Assembly: GCF_002355415.1 (NCBI RefSeq)
Contig: NZ_AP014936.1
Span: forward strand, 1,550,001-1,614,000
Direction: 5' to 3'
Source of the DNA: Sulfurifustis variabilis
Lineage (GTDB): Bacteria > Pseudomonadota > Gammaproteobacteria > Acidiferrobacterales > Sulfurifustaceae
DNA: 64,000 nt
Below the pieces are notes generated by a model. It saw only the letters and a list, made by a program, of their open reading frames with translations, was not told the DNA's origin and made no database searches. Shown one piece after another: positions 15,883 to 24,574 of this stretch. How positions within the stretch are numbered: position 1 is the stretch's first letter; each line of letters opens with the position of its first letter. The translations under genes and the position numbers were made by a program.

Positions 15883-17136
15883 GTGGAACTGCTGTTGCTG
15901 AAGCTGGTGGGGCTGACGCGTCCGCTCGCGTCGATGGAGTACGCGGAGCCGGTGTTCGCGATCCTGGGCGTCGGCCTCTTCGTCCTGCTCCTCGGTGGCG
16001 TGCTGATCCGGGCGGCCGTCCAGCAGACCGTGCGTTTCACCGCCATCGACCTGTTCGCGGTCGCCTTCGCGTTCTGGGCGCTCGCGGGTTGGGTCAGTTA
16101 TTACGAGGAAGCCCGTTTCAGCGAGCTGTTGAAGCTCGTGCTCCCGGTCCTGAGTTACACCGTGGTCAAGAACATCGTGCCGGACCGGGCCTCGTACCGG
16201 CGGGTGGTCCTCTGGATTCTCGTCGGGTTCGCCATTCCGACCCTGGTCAGCGCGGCGCTGATCGTGGCGAAGCACCCGACCGCGGTCGACATGGTGAATT
16301 ACTGGACGGAGGTGACCCGCTGGAAGGGCGTCTACACCCACTCCCACAATCTCGGGCACAGCATGACGCTCTTCCTGATGGCGATGGTGCTGTATGTCTC
16401 GTTGCGGGACGCCCGGGACGAACGGTGGCGCCTCGGCGCGAACGCGTTGCTCGTCGCGTTGGGCGCCGTAGCCCTGTTCTGCCTCTTCATGAGCCAGGTG
16501 CGCTCCGCCGTGCTGGGTCTCGTCGTGTTTCTCGCGCTCTACACCTTCTTCGCGCGGAGGCGCCTGTTTCTGCTCGGGACGGCGGCGGCTGCGCTGCTCG
16601 TCGTTGCGACGCTGCCTTACTGGTTCGCCGCGATGTTCCCGGAGTTCGAGGTGAGCCGTCCCGGCGCCGAGGTGGACGTCCTCGATCTCGGTTCCGGCCG
16701 GCCGCGATTCTGGCTCAACGACCTCGAGATCTATGCGGGGCTGCCGGTGGACCAGAAGCTGCTGGGACTGGGCACCGGGGCGGGATTCGCGGACGGCGAG
16801 CAACTCCTCGGGCACAACGATTGGCTCGGCCTGCTGACACAGACGGGGCTGATCGGGGTGTTGCTGTTCCTGGGGCTGCAGCTCGCGATTCTGCGTGCGA
16901 TTCTCCGCCTGCCGGCGTCGGAACGCTATTTCTTCCTGGCGTTGTTCGCGGCGGTGAACGTCATGATGGCCGTCAGCAACAGCTATGCCTGGCGCATTCA
17001 GGTCTCGCAGCTCTACTACATCCTGCTCGCCTTCATCGAGGTGCCCGTCGGCAGTGCCCGGCCGGCGGCGCAGGAGGCCGGAGGCGAACGCGGGCGCCGG
17101 ACGGAGCTCGGGACGGCTGCCATCGCCCGGAGATGA
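15883..17136 (+). CDS. O-antigen ligase / Wzy_C family membrane protein
   Basis: This 417-residue polytopic membrane protein has about ten to twelve hydrophobic segments. It has one large outside loop (about residues 250-310) holding GSGRPRFWLNDLEIY and GHNDWLGLLTQTGLIGVLLF. The arginine before the loop's end and the HND motif are typical of the WaaL/Wzy_C superfamily, which moves undecaprenyl-linked glycans. The start is a GTG at 15883, since no ATG stands upstream without crossing stops. In this locus it could be the polymerase or a ligase. A second polymerase-like protein at 42415 belongs to the other locus, so two polymers may be made. Confidence 0.75.
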   Translation: MELLLLKLVGLTRPLASMEYAEPVFAILGVGLFVLLLGGVLIRAAVQQTVRFTAIDLFAVAFAFWALAGWVSYYEEARFSELLKLVLPVLSYTVVKNIVPDRASYRRVVLWILVGFAIPTLVSAALIVAKHPTAVDMVNYWTEVTRWKGVYTHSHNLGHSMTLFLMAMVLYVSLRDARDERWRLGANALLVALGAVALFCLFMSQVRSAVLGLVVFLALYTFFARRRLFLLGTAAAALLVVATLPYWFAAMFPEFEVSRPGAEVDVLDLGSGRPRFWLNDLEIYAGLPVDQKLLGLGTGAGFADGEQLLGHNDWLGLLTQTGLIGVLLFLGLQLAILRAILRLPASERYFFLALFAAVNVMMAVSNSYAWRIQVSQLYYILLAFIEVPVGSARPAAQEAGGERGRRTELGTAAIARR

Positions 17137-17147
17137 GCTGAAGATCG

Positions 17148-18290
17148 ATGGAACACCTCAACAAAACGAAAGTACTTCTCTGCGGTCCCGCCACGTCGGC
17201 CCTGGGCGGCGGCCCGACCCATATCCGGAGCCTTCTCGCATCGGGGCTCGTCGAAAGGTACGAGCTGATCCACTTCGAGACCGGCAGTCGGGGCCGCGAA
17301 AGCCCGGCGACCGACGAAACGCGCGTGGCCAGGGCGCTGCGTCTCCTGGTCAGCCCCTTCGCTCTGGGGAGGGCGATCTCGAGGTCGGGCGCCGAGATCG
17401 TTCACCTGAACAGCGTGCTCGACCACAAGGCGCTCTGGCGCGATGCCGTGTACGCCCTGGTGTGCAGGGCGCTGGGCCGCAAGGTCGTCGTGCAGATGCA
17501 CGGGGGTTCGCTTCCCGATCTCTGTCGCTTCGCCGTCATGCGTCCGCTCGTGCGACTCGCGCTGAGCATCCCCGACGCGATCGTGCTGCTCGCGTCGAAG
17601 GAGGAACGGGACTTCGGCGAGCACGCCATCGGCGTACAGCCCTTCGTCATTCCGAACGGCATCGACATATCCCCCTACCGGGGGGCGACGCGCGTGCACA
17701 GCGGGCGTCTGCGCCGCCTGGCCTACATCGGGCGACTCATCCGCGCGAAGGGAATCTTCGAGGCCATCGACGCCGTCGAACTGCTGCGCGCGGATCCGCG
17801 GTTCCGCGACGTCGAGCTGCGCATCGCCGGATCCGGCCCCGCCGCGGAGGAGATCGAACGGGCGATCCGGAAGAAGCGATTGGACGACTGCGTGCAGCTG
17901 ACGGGGCCGGTCTACGGCGCGGCGAAGATCGATTTCCTCCGCGAGGCCGACGCCTTCGTCTTCCCCACGTACCACCGCGAGGGGCTGCCGTATACCGTGC
18001 TGGAGAGCCTGGCCGCCGGCACGCCGGTCATCGCGACGCGCGTCGCCGGGATACCGGACGTGGTCCGCGACGGCGTGCACGGCAGACTGGTCGCGCCGCG
18101 GGATGCGGAACAGATCGCCGCCGCCGTGCGGGAGCTCTCGGCCAGCGCTCCGGCCCTGCAGGCGATGTCGCGCGAATGCGCGATGTGGGCGGCGGAGGCG
18201 TTCAGCCTGGACCGGCTCGCCGAACGCTTTGCGGAGGTGTACGAAAGACTGGAAACCGGCGACCGCATGGCGCGCGCGCCGAGCGGCTGA
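17148..18290 (+). CDS. Family 4 glycosyltransferase
   Basis: This 380-residue GT-B enzyme begins KVLLCGPATSALGGGPTHIRSLL, with the Gly-rich acceptor loop. Its hinge region is PFVIPNGIDISPYRG. The donor domain shows LAYIGRLIRAKGIFEAIDAVELL and HREGLPYTVLESLAAGTPVIATRVAGIPDVVRDGVHGRLV, with the E-x7-E glutamates (EGLPYTVLE). It lies 11 bp after the membrane ligase and 29 bp before the third asnB. It acts in the cytoplasm; the sugar is undetermined. Confidence 0.82.
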   Translation: MEHLNKTKVLLCGPATSALGGGPTHIRSLLASGLVERYELIHFETGSRGRESPATDETRVARALRLLVSPFALGRAISRSGAEIVHLNSVLDHKALWRDAVYALVCRALGRKVVVQMHGGSLPDLCRFAVMRPLVRLALSIPDAIVLLASKEERDFGEHAIGVQPFVIPNGIDISPYRGATRVHSGRLRRLAYIGRLIRAKGIFEAIDAVELLRADPRFRDVELRIAGSGPAAEEIERAIRKKRLDDCVQLTGPVYGAAKIDFLREADAFVFPTYHREGLPYTVLESLAAGTPVIATRVAGIPDVVRDGVHGRLVAPRDAEQIAAAVRELSASAPALQAMSRECAMWAAEAFSLDRLAERFAEVYERLETGDRMARAPSG

Positions 18291-18319
18291 CGGGGCCGGC
18301 AGACGAGGAAACGGACTTC

Positions 18320-20260
18320 ATGTGCGGAATCGCAGGCATAGTGGGACGACCCGACGGCGCCGCCGTCGCGCGAATGACGGCCGTGCAATCCCACCGCGGG
18401 CCGGACGACGCCGGCTGCGTGGTTCTGGAAAAACAGCGCACCGCCCTCGGGCATCGGCGCCTGAGCATCATCGACCTGAGCGAGGCCGGCCATCAGCCGA
18501 TGTGCGACGCGTCCGGACAGATCTGGATCACCTACAACGGGGAGATCTACAACTACCGGGAGCTCCGGGAGGAGCTGATCCGGCTCGGCTACCGGTTTCG
18601 GTCGTCGACCGACACGGAAGTGCTCCTCGTCGCGTACGAATGCTGGGGCGACCGCTGCCTGGAACGCCTGAACGGGATGTTCGCCTTCGCCATCTACGAC
18701 TGCCGCCGGCGCCTCCTGTTCGCCGCCCGGGACCGGCTCGGCGTCAAACCGTTCTACTACTACGAAGGGCAGGGCATGCTGGTGTTCGCCTCGGAGGCCA
18801 AGGCGCTGTTCGCGTGTCCGCAGGTGCCCAGGCGACCGGACCTGGCGGCCCTGGCCACTCCCGTCCGTTACCAGGTGCCGCCGTACACCGGCTTCGAGCA
18901 CGTCCGCAAGCTGCCGCCAGGGCACGCACTGACGTATCGCGACGGTCGCGCGTCGGTGCGCCCCTACTGGACACTACGGGTTTCCGAGGATTCCGCTCCC
19001 GACGGGGACGACGCCGTCGGCCGGCTGGACGATCTCCTCAAGGGCGCCGTCGAACGACAGATGATCGCGGACGTGCCGGTCGGCGTGCTGCTGAGCGGAG
19101 GCCTGGATTCCTCGGTGATCGCCTGCCTCATGCGGCGGCTCACCACGCGCGACATCCACGCCTTCACGATTCGCCACGCGGAGAAGGACCAACGTTTCGA
19201 GGCCATGCCGGACGACAGCCGTTACGCCCGGCGCGTCGCGCGGGATCTCGCGCTCGAGTACCACGAGATCGAGATCGAACCGAGGGTGGACGAACTGCTG
19301 CCGCGCATCACCTGGCATCTCGACGAACCGCTTTCGGATCCGGCGGCCATCAACACCTACCTGATCGCGCGCGCCGCCCGGGAACGCGGCATCCCGGTGC
19401 TCCTGAACGGCATGGGCGGCGACGAGGTGTTCGGCGGTTACCGCAAGCATCTGGCGTGCCTGCGCGCCGAGCAGTACCAGCGGGCGCTGCCGCCGGCATT
19501 GCGGCGCATCGTCGAGGGCGCCTTCGCGCGCGCGCCGGTGGCGACGAACAGCCGGGGATTGCGGACCGTGCGCTGGGCGAAGCGGTTCTTTTCGTTCGCC
19601 TCGCTGCCGCCGCTGGACCGCTATCTCGCGTCCGATCTCTCGCTACCGGGAGAGCTGTACGAGCGGTTGTACCGGGGCAGGGCGGCGTACCGCGAGTCGC
19701 GCTTCTACGCCGCCCAGCAGGCGCTGTTCGAGAGCTGCGCCGCGTCGTACTTGACGCGCATGTGCCTGGGAGACACGACGTTCTTCCTCGCGGAACACAA
19801 CCTGTTGTACTCCGACAAGGCGACCATGGCGGCGGGCGTGGAAGGGCGGCCGCCGCTCACCGACCACGAGGTGGTCGAGTTCATGTTTTCGCGGCCTCCG
19901 CGGGACCGCATTCGCGGGAACCGTCAGAAGTACCTGCTGAAGCGCGTGGCCGAAAAGTACCTGCCGGCGGATATCGTGCATCGGCCGAAGGCGCCCTTCG
20001 GATCGCCGCTGCGCTCCTGGATACGCGGACCGCTTGCGCCGATGGTCGACGATCTGCTGGCGCCGTCGGCCATGAAGGCGTCCGAGCTGTACGAGCCGGG
20101 CGTGGTCAGCGAGCTGGTGGCGCGGGATCGGGCGGGCCTCGACGACAACGCGCTGATCATCTGGACGATCCTCACGAACGAAATATGGTTTCGGGCGAAT
20201 TTCGAAGCCCCGGCACCCGATGTCGCCACCGGTCCCGGTGCACTCGTCCGCCGGGCGTGA
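18320..20260 (+). CDS. asnB: Asparagine-synthetase-type amidotransferase, copy 3
   Basis: This 646-residue complete enzyme begins MCGIAGIVGRPDGAAVARMTAVQSHRGPDDAG, with Cys2 as the glutaminase nucleophile. YNGEIYNYRELREEL and FASEAKALF follow. The synthetase PP-loop LLSGGLDSSVIACL lies at about residue 256, then LNGMGGDEVFGGYRKHLA and YSDKATMAAGVEGRPPLTDHEVVEF. The frame runs on upstream through the GT4 gene, but the MCGI start is unambiguous. Of the three complete copies this one is closest in layout to enzymes of polysaccharide loci ('asparagine synthase, glutamine-hydrolysing'). It lies 29 bp before the bi-domain oxidoreductase, a pairing that recurs in loci with heparinase-type genes. Confidence 0.87.
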   Translation: MCGIAGIVGRPDGAAVARMTAVQSHRGPDDAGCVVLEKQRTALGHRRLSIIDLSEAGHQPMCDASGQIWITYNGEIYNYRELREELIRLGYRFRSSTDTEVLLVAYECWGDRCLERLNGMFAFAIYDCRRRLLFAARDRLGVKPFYYYEGQGMLVFASEAKALFACPQVPRRPDLAALATPVRYQVPPYTGFEHVRKLPPGHALTYRDGRASVRPYWTLRVSEDSAPDGDDAVGRLDDLLKGAVERQMIADVPVGVLLSGGLDSSVIACLMRRLTTRDIHAFTIRHAEKDQRFEAMPDDSRYARRVARDLALEYHEIEIEPRVDELLPRITWHLDEPLSDPAAINTYLIARAARERGIPVLLNGMGGDEVFGGYRKHLACLRAEQYQRALPPALRRIVEGAFARAPVATNSRGLRTVRWAKRFFSFASLPPLDRYLASDLSLPGELYERLYRGRAAYRESRFYAAQQALFESCAASYLTRMCLGDTTFFLAEHNLLYSDKATMAAGVEGRPPLTDHEVVEFMFSRPPRDRIRGNRQKYLLKRVAEKYLPADIVHRPKAPFGSPLRSWIRGPLAPMVDDLLAPSAMKASELYEPGVVSELVARDRAGLDDNALIIWTILTNEIWFRANFEAPAPDVATGPGALVRRA

Positions 20261-20289
20261 AAGGAGACTGCGACGGCAGGAAAACGGCC

Positions 20290-22491
20290 ATGAGACAGAT
20301 CACACAGAACTACCGGACGGGGACCGTGCAGATCGAAGAGGTCGTATGGCCCGCATTGAAGCAGGGAGGGGTGCTCGTTCGCACGCGGTACAGCGCGGTA
20401 TCGATCGGCACGGAAGGCATGAAGGTGCGGGAGGGACGGTTGTCGTACCTCGGAAAGGCCCGGGCGCGTCCGGATCAGCTCCGCAAGGTGATCGACACGG
20501 CGCGGCAGCAGGGCGTGGTCGCGACCTTCAGGAAGGTCATGAACAAGCTCGACTCCCTGACTCCGCTGGGGTATTCGCTGGCCGGCGAGATCGTGGCGGT
20601 CGGACGCGGCGCCGAGGAATTCACGGTCGGCCAGCGCGTCGCCTGCGCGGGAGCCGGTTACGCGAACCATGCCGAGGTGAACTTCGTGCCGCGGAACCTG
20701 GTCGTGCCCGTGCCGGAGAACGTCTCTCTCAGGGACGCGGCCTTCGCGACGGTCGGCGCCATCGCGTTGCAGGGATTCCGTCAGGCGCGGCTGCAGCTCG
20801 GCGAGACGGCCTGCGTGATCGGGCTGGGTCTGCTTGGGCAGCTGCTGGTGCAGATCCTGCGCGCGGGCGGGGTCCGCGTGCTCGGCGTGGACCTGCTGGA
20901 GGCGCGCTGCCGCCTGGCCGAGCGTCTGGGCGCCGCGTCCGCGATGACGTCCGAGGACCCTCGCCTCGAAAGCGCGATCGATCGGCTCACCGGCGGGCAC
21001 GGCGTCGACGGCGTGTTCATCGTGGCGGGCGGGTCCGACAACTCGGCCACGGAGCTCGCCGTCCGGGTCGCCCGCGATCGAGGGAGGGTGGTCGACATCG
21101 GCAAGACGACGCTCGATCTGCCCTGGAACGACTACTACCTCAAGGAGCTCGACGTTCGCTTTTCGAGGTCGTACGGTCCCGGCCGCTACGACCCGGTCTA
21201 CGAGGAGCAGGGCATCGATTATCCGATCGGCTATGTCCGATGGACGGAGCGGCGCAATCTCTCGGCATTCCTCGATCTGGTCCGCGACGGCGCCGTGCAG
21301 GTGGAGCCGATCATTTCGGCAGAGTACGCCTTCGACGACGCCGAGCGACTGTATCAAGACATCGCATCGGGGACACGGGATTTCCTGGGAGTCGCGTTGA
21401 GGTACGGAGAGGAGGAACCTGCGCGGTTGCGGGTGCGCACCGGGCGGGCGGCGCGCGCGCCGGAAAAGAGGCCGGGACGGGTGAGGATCGGCGTCATCGG
21501 CGCCGGCAACTACGCGTCGAGCATGCTCCTGCCGCACCTCGCCGGCCGCGACGACGTCACGCTGGCGCGCGTGGCGGTAACGACCAGCCTCTCGGGTCAG
21601 AACGCAAGACGGAAATTCGGATTCGAATCGGTGACGACCGACCACGGGGAGATTATCGGCGCGGACGACATCGACGCCGTCCTGATCGCCACTCGCCATT
21701 CCTCGCACGCCCGGCTGGTGGCCGAAAGTCTCCGTGCCGGCAAGGCCACGTACGTGGAAAAGCCGCTGGCGCTCGGGCTGAGCGAACTGGCGTCGGTCGT
21801 CGCGGCCGCCAGGGAGTCCGGCAACGAGCGCCTCATGGTCGGGTTCAACCGGCGTTTCGCGCCCATGATCGGCGAGCTGACGAGACGGTTCGGAGGTTCG
21901 AAGGGGCCGACCGTGGGTCATTATCGCGTGCATGCCGGGCAGCTGGAGCAGGGCTCGTGGTACCTCGACCCGTCGCAGGGTTCACGGTTCGTCGGCGAAG
22001 CGGGGCATTTCCTCGATCTCCTCTCCTGCCTGATCGACGCCCGCCCCGTCGCGGTGACGGCCGCCGCGCTGCGACCTCCCGAAACGACTCCGGACGATCT
22101 GGAGAACCTGGCCGTCGTCGTCCGGTATGAAAACGGTTCCATCGGCAACCTGCTGTACCTGACCCAGGGCGGCGCCAAGCTGCCGAAGGAATATCTCGAG
22201 CTGTTCGGGGGCGGGGTGACGATGCAGATGCACAACTTCGAGTCGCTGCTGTACTACGACCGATCCACGCGACGCCGTCTCTCGATGCGGATGGACAAGG
22301 GTCAGCGGCACGCCCTCGAGGCTTTCGTCCTGGCGGTGCGCGCGGGCACCCCGATGCCGATTCCCTATGAAAGCCTGCTGGACACGACGCTCGCGACCCT
22401 CGCGGCGGGCGAATCGCTGCGGACCGGGCGGGAAATCCCGCTGGCGGGTCTGCGGGAGGAGTGGATTGCCGGAACCGAGAAAGGGGAGTGA
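20290..22491 (+). CDS. Bi-domain oxidoreductase (alcohol-dehydrogenase-like + Gfo/Idh/MocA)
   Basis: This 733-residue fusion has two dinucleotide-binding enzymes. Residues about 1-385 are a medium-chain dehydrogenase: VRTRYSAVSIGTEGMKV stands where zinc enzymes have the catalytic Cys, so zinc may be absent. It has PVPENVSLRDAAFATVGAIALQG and the NAD(P) motif VIGLGLLGQLLVQIL. Residues about 397-733 are a Gfo/Idh/MocA oxidoreductase: IGVIGAGNYASSMLLPHL, then VEKPLALG, whose lysine is the conserved catalytic-region lysine. Such fusions occur in capsule and exopolysaccharide loci beside heparinase-like genes. They are likely to convert a nucleotide-linked hexose or uronate (inference). Thirty base pairs separate it from asnB copy 3. 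After it the coding direction switches. Confidence 0.83.
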   Translation: MRQITQNYRTGTVQIEEVVWPALKQGGVLVRTRYSAVSIGTEGMKVREGRLSYLGKARARPDQLRKVIDTARQQGVVATFRKVMNKLDSLTPLGYSLAGEIVAVGRGAEEFTVGQRVACAGAGYANHAEVNFVPRNLVVPVPENVSLRDAAFATVGAIALQGFRQARLQLGETACVIGLGLLGQLLVQILRAGGVRVLGVDLLEARCRLAERLGAASAMTSEDPRLESAIDRLTGGHGVDGVFIVAGGSDNSATELAVRVARDRGRVVDIGKTTLDLPWNDYYLKELDVRFSRSYGPGRYDPVYEEQGIDYPIGYVRWTERRNLSAFLDLVRDGAVQVEPIISAEYAFDDAERLYQDIASGTRDFLGVALRYGEEEPARLRVRTGRAARAPEKRPGRVRIGVIGAGNYASSMLLPHLAGRDDVTLARVAVTTSLSGQNARRKFGFESVTTDHGEIIGADDIDAVLIATRHSSHARLVAESLRAGKATYVEKPLALGLSELASVVAAARESGNERLMVGFNRRFAPMIGELTRRFGGSKGPTVGHYRVHAGQLEQGSWYLDPSQGSRFVGEAGHFLDLLSCLIDARPVAVTAAALRPPETTPDDLENLAVVVRYENGSIGNLLYLTQGGAKLPKEYLELFGGGVTMQMHNFESLLYYDRSTRRRLSMRMDKGQRHALEAFVLAVRAGTPMPIPYESLLDTTLATLAAGESLRTGREIPLAGLREEWIAGTEKGE

Positions 22492-22523
22492 GCGCCTTGC
22501 AACGTCCACTCCCGACCGGATGC

Positions 22524-24248
22524 TCAGCTCTCGTTGTTGATGCCGATGCCCTGCCGCGTTCCGAAATCGCTCGGGCAGCCGTACGCCTCCGGGGCGCTGA
22601 CGTGCACGCGGGCGTAAGGAATGGTGTACGGCTCGGGGTTCGTCCGCAGCTTGCGGTAGAACGTGTACGGTCCGCGGATGGCCTGCAGGGACACCGAGCC
22701 GTCCTCCGTCGTGCAACCCAGGCTGGTGCAGTACTGCGGCCCGTTGCCCGCGGTCGTTCCGCCGGCCGTCACGCGATAGAGGAAGCACGCGGCGTCGGAG
22801 TCCGTGCGGCAGTTCTCGGGCCCGGCCAGCCGGACGATGTCGCCCGGGGCATAGTAGGTGGAGTTGGCGCGCGTCTTGACGGCGCTCGTGACGTTGGTGC
22901 CGTCACCGTTGAAGGTCCACGCCGGCGAGTCGTAGAAGGCGTTGCGGTCGGCGCGCGTGCTGCTCGGCGGGTTCCCGGAGTTCTTGGGTCCGGAAGACAG
23001 GAGAACGTTGCACCGGACGTCGACGTCGCTGTGGTCGAGGCCGGGGAACGAACTACCGGTCGCGCTGATGAGCGTGTTGAAGTACATCTCGTAGTTGCTG
23101 GCCGGCTGATAGGTTCCCCAGGTCCAGGAGTCGAACACGATGCTGTTGACCCCGCTGTCGTATCGCTGGATCTTGTAGAAGAGGTTCCCGACGAAGGACG
23201 TTTGCCGCGCGACGTTGCTCACGCCGATCTGGTTTTCGAAGATGATGTTGTTCTTGATCAGGATGTAGTTGGCGTAGTCGTAGAGCGTGATCCCGTAGCC
23301 GCCCTCGCCGTTGCAGCAATAGTTCATGTCCGTGTAGCGCGATCCCCAGATCCGGTTGTGAATGACCTGAACCGGAGACGACGCGGTACCGTCGATCTTG
23401 ATCGACAGCGGCGACTCGGCGATGGCGCGGGCCCCGCCCTGGGTGTGCCGCGCCGGGCTCACGTAGAGATCGTTGTTCTCGACGACGATGCCGGAACGGT
23501 CCGGCTGGTTGGCGTCGGAGACGTTGTGGCCCAGCTGGATCGGGTGGGAGACCCAGTCGTAGATCTCGTTGTTGACGGCGCGCAGGTTGTTTCCGCACTG
23601 AAGGTCGACGGCGACCGACTCGTTCGGGTACCCGATCGGGTCGAGACTGCGAAAGACGCTGTTCTGCACCGTGATGTTGTTGTAGCCGCTTCCGGCGTTG
23701 CAGTTCTGCGAGTAGCCGTAGTACAGGACGCCGATCCCCGGACCGCCCTCGACGAGAAGGCGATTGAAAACCTGGTTCCCGGAATTGGAGTCGCTCTGGA
23801 TGCGCGGGCTGGGCCCGACGGACGACGCCGGGAACGTGAGGCGATGGATGACCCAGTGGCTGCCGGTCACGTTCAGTCCCTGGATCTTCGCCTTGTTGCC
23901 GTCGGACTGGCTCCAGGGCTCGTCGTTGTTGTCGTCGCCGCGGTAGTAACGCAGCACCTTGTAGTTGCTCGACGTGCCGCTGCCCTGGACCGTCAGTCTT
24001 CCCTTTCCGGTGTGGTCGCCGTTGGCGATGCAAATGGTGTTGTTCGACCAGTTTATCGAGGACCAGGCCATCGACGGCGTGATGATCTGATCGCAGGCGC
24101 GCGTACCGAGGGATTCGACGTCGACGTTGCACTGCGTGCCGCCGGCGCGGCACTCGTACAGCGCGGTGTACCCGTTACGGTCGGCGGCGTGGACGCCCAG
24201 CGGGGCCGCGAGCAGGAGGAGAGCGGGAAGGTACGGACGGAAACGCAT
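22524..24248 (-). CDS. Secreted right-handed beta-helix protein (putative polysaccharide-binding or lyase-like)
   Basis: This 574-residue protein has a clear signal peptide: MRFRPYLPALLLLAAPLGVHA, with cleavage predicted after the A-x-A-like end near residue 21. The body is a parallel beta-helix of the pectate-lyase-like type. It has repeated rungs such as HWVIHRLTF, NITVQNSVF, GIVVENNDLYV, YILIKNNIIFENQIGV and YEMYFNTLI. About twelve cysteines occur, including CCNGEGG, and may form disulfides in the periplasm or outside. It reads against the rest of the locus and has its own promoter candidate. It may bind, trim or epimerise the exported polymer, as alginate-related beta-helix proteins do. 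No catalytic set could be assigned with confidence. Confidence 0.72.
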   Translation of the reverse strand: MRFRPYLPALLLLAAPLGVHAADRNGYTALYECRAGGTQCNVDVESLGTRACDQIITPSMAWSSINWSNNTICIANGDHTGKGRLTVQGSGTSSNYKVLRYYRGDDNNDEPWSQSDGNKAKIQGLNVTGSHWVIHRLTFPASSVGPSPRIQSDSNSGNQVFNRLLVEGGPGIGVLYYGYSQNCNAGSGYNNITVQNSVFRSLDPIGYPNESVAVDLQCGNNLRAVNNEIYDWVSHPIQLGHNVSDANQPDRSGIVVENNDLYVSPARHTQGGARAIAESPLSIKIDGTASSPVQVIHNRIWGSRYTDMNYCCNGEGGYGITLYDYANYILIKNNIIFENQIGVSNVARQTSFVGNLFYKIQRYDSGVNSIVFDSWTWGTYQPASNYEMYFNTLISATGSSFPGLDHSDVDVRCNVLLSSGPKNSGNPPSSTRADRNAFYDSPAWTFNGDGTNVTSAVKTRANSTYYAPGDIVRLAGPENCRTDSDAACFLYRVTAGGTTAGNGPQYCTSLGCTTEDGSVSLQAIRGPYTFYRKLRTNPEPYTIPYARVHVSAPEAYGCPSDFGTRQGIGINNES

Positions 24249-24574
24249 CTGGAGTTCGCCTCCCTTATTGGGATGAAGTATGTGGCAACGACGGCGATTA
24301 TGCCTGCGTGCGAAAGACCTTCAACGAATCCCGGACATTAGTCGCTTCACGGTGGACAAGCGGCGATGACGCTGCGCGCCGCAGAAAGTGTCAAAAAAAT
24401 GGACGAGGCGTGCGCTGCGGGCGACGAAGAACATGACCACCGGACAAGCGGATGACGCACGGCGAGAATCGGTAGAGAATCGCGAGAGCATCGGATCCAC
24501 GCCGGCTCGCGACCGCCACGGTCCGCGCGGAAGACGCGCCGGGATGGAGACGCCGAACAAAGCGTAGTGGTGCC
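24249..24574. other. Intergenic region between divergent genes with an imperfect direct repeat
   Basis: These 326 bp lie between the beta-helix gene and the heparinase gene. Besides the minus-strand promoter they hold an imperfect direct repeat: GGACAAGCGGCGATGACGC at 24354-24372 and GGACAAGCGGATGACGC at 24442-24458, differing by a two-base gap and spaced 88 bp apart. This could be an operator pair or chance in GC-rich DNA. No plus-strand promoter for the heparinase gene stands out, and the ribosome site before 24575 is weak. Confidence 0.4.
24297..24324 (-). promoter_or_regulatory. Candidate sigma70 promoter of the beta-helix gene
   Basis: Read on the minus strand, TTGAAG (24324-24319) and CATAAT (24302-24297) are separated by 16 bp. 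They lie about 50 bp before the start codon at 24248. A GGGAGGCGAA ribosome site stands next to that start. The pair fits a vegetative promoter, so the gene is probably transcribed apart from the surrounding plus-strand run. Confidence 0.5.

Noticed and set aside
14167-16815. An 882-codon minus-strand frame across two glycosyltransferases and the ligase
   Set aside because: It covers three confident plus-strand genes and has a His/Arg/Glu-rich, domainless translation.
16985-18319. Possible N-terminal extension of asnB copy 3 by 445 codons
   Set aside because: The extension overlaps the GT4 gene in another frame and lacks family features. The MCGI start at 18320 is required for the glutaminase.
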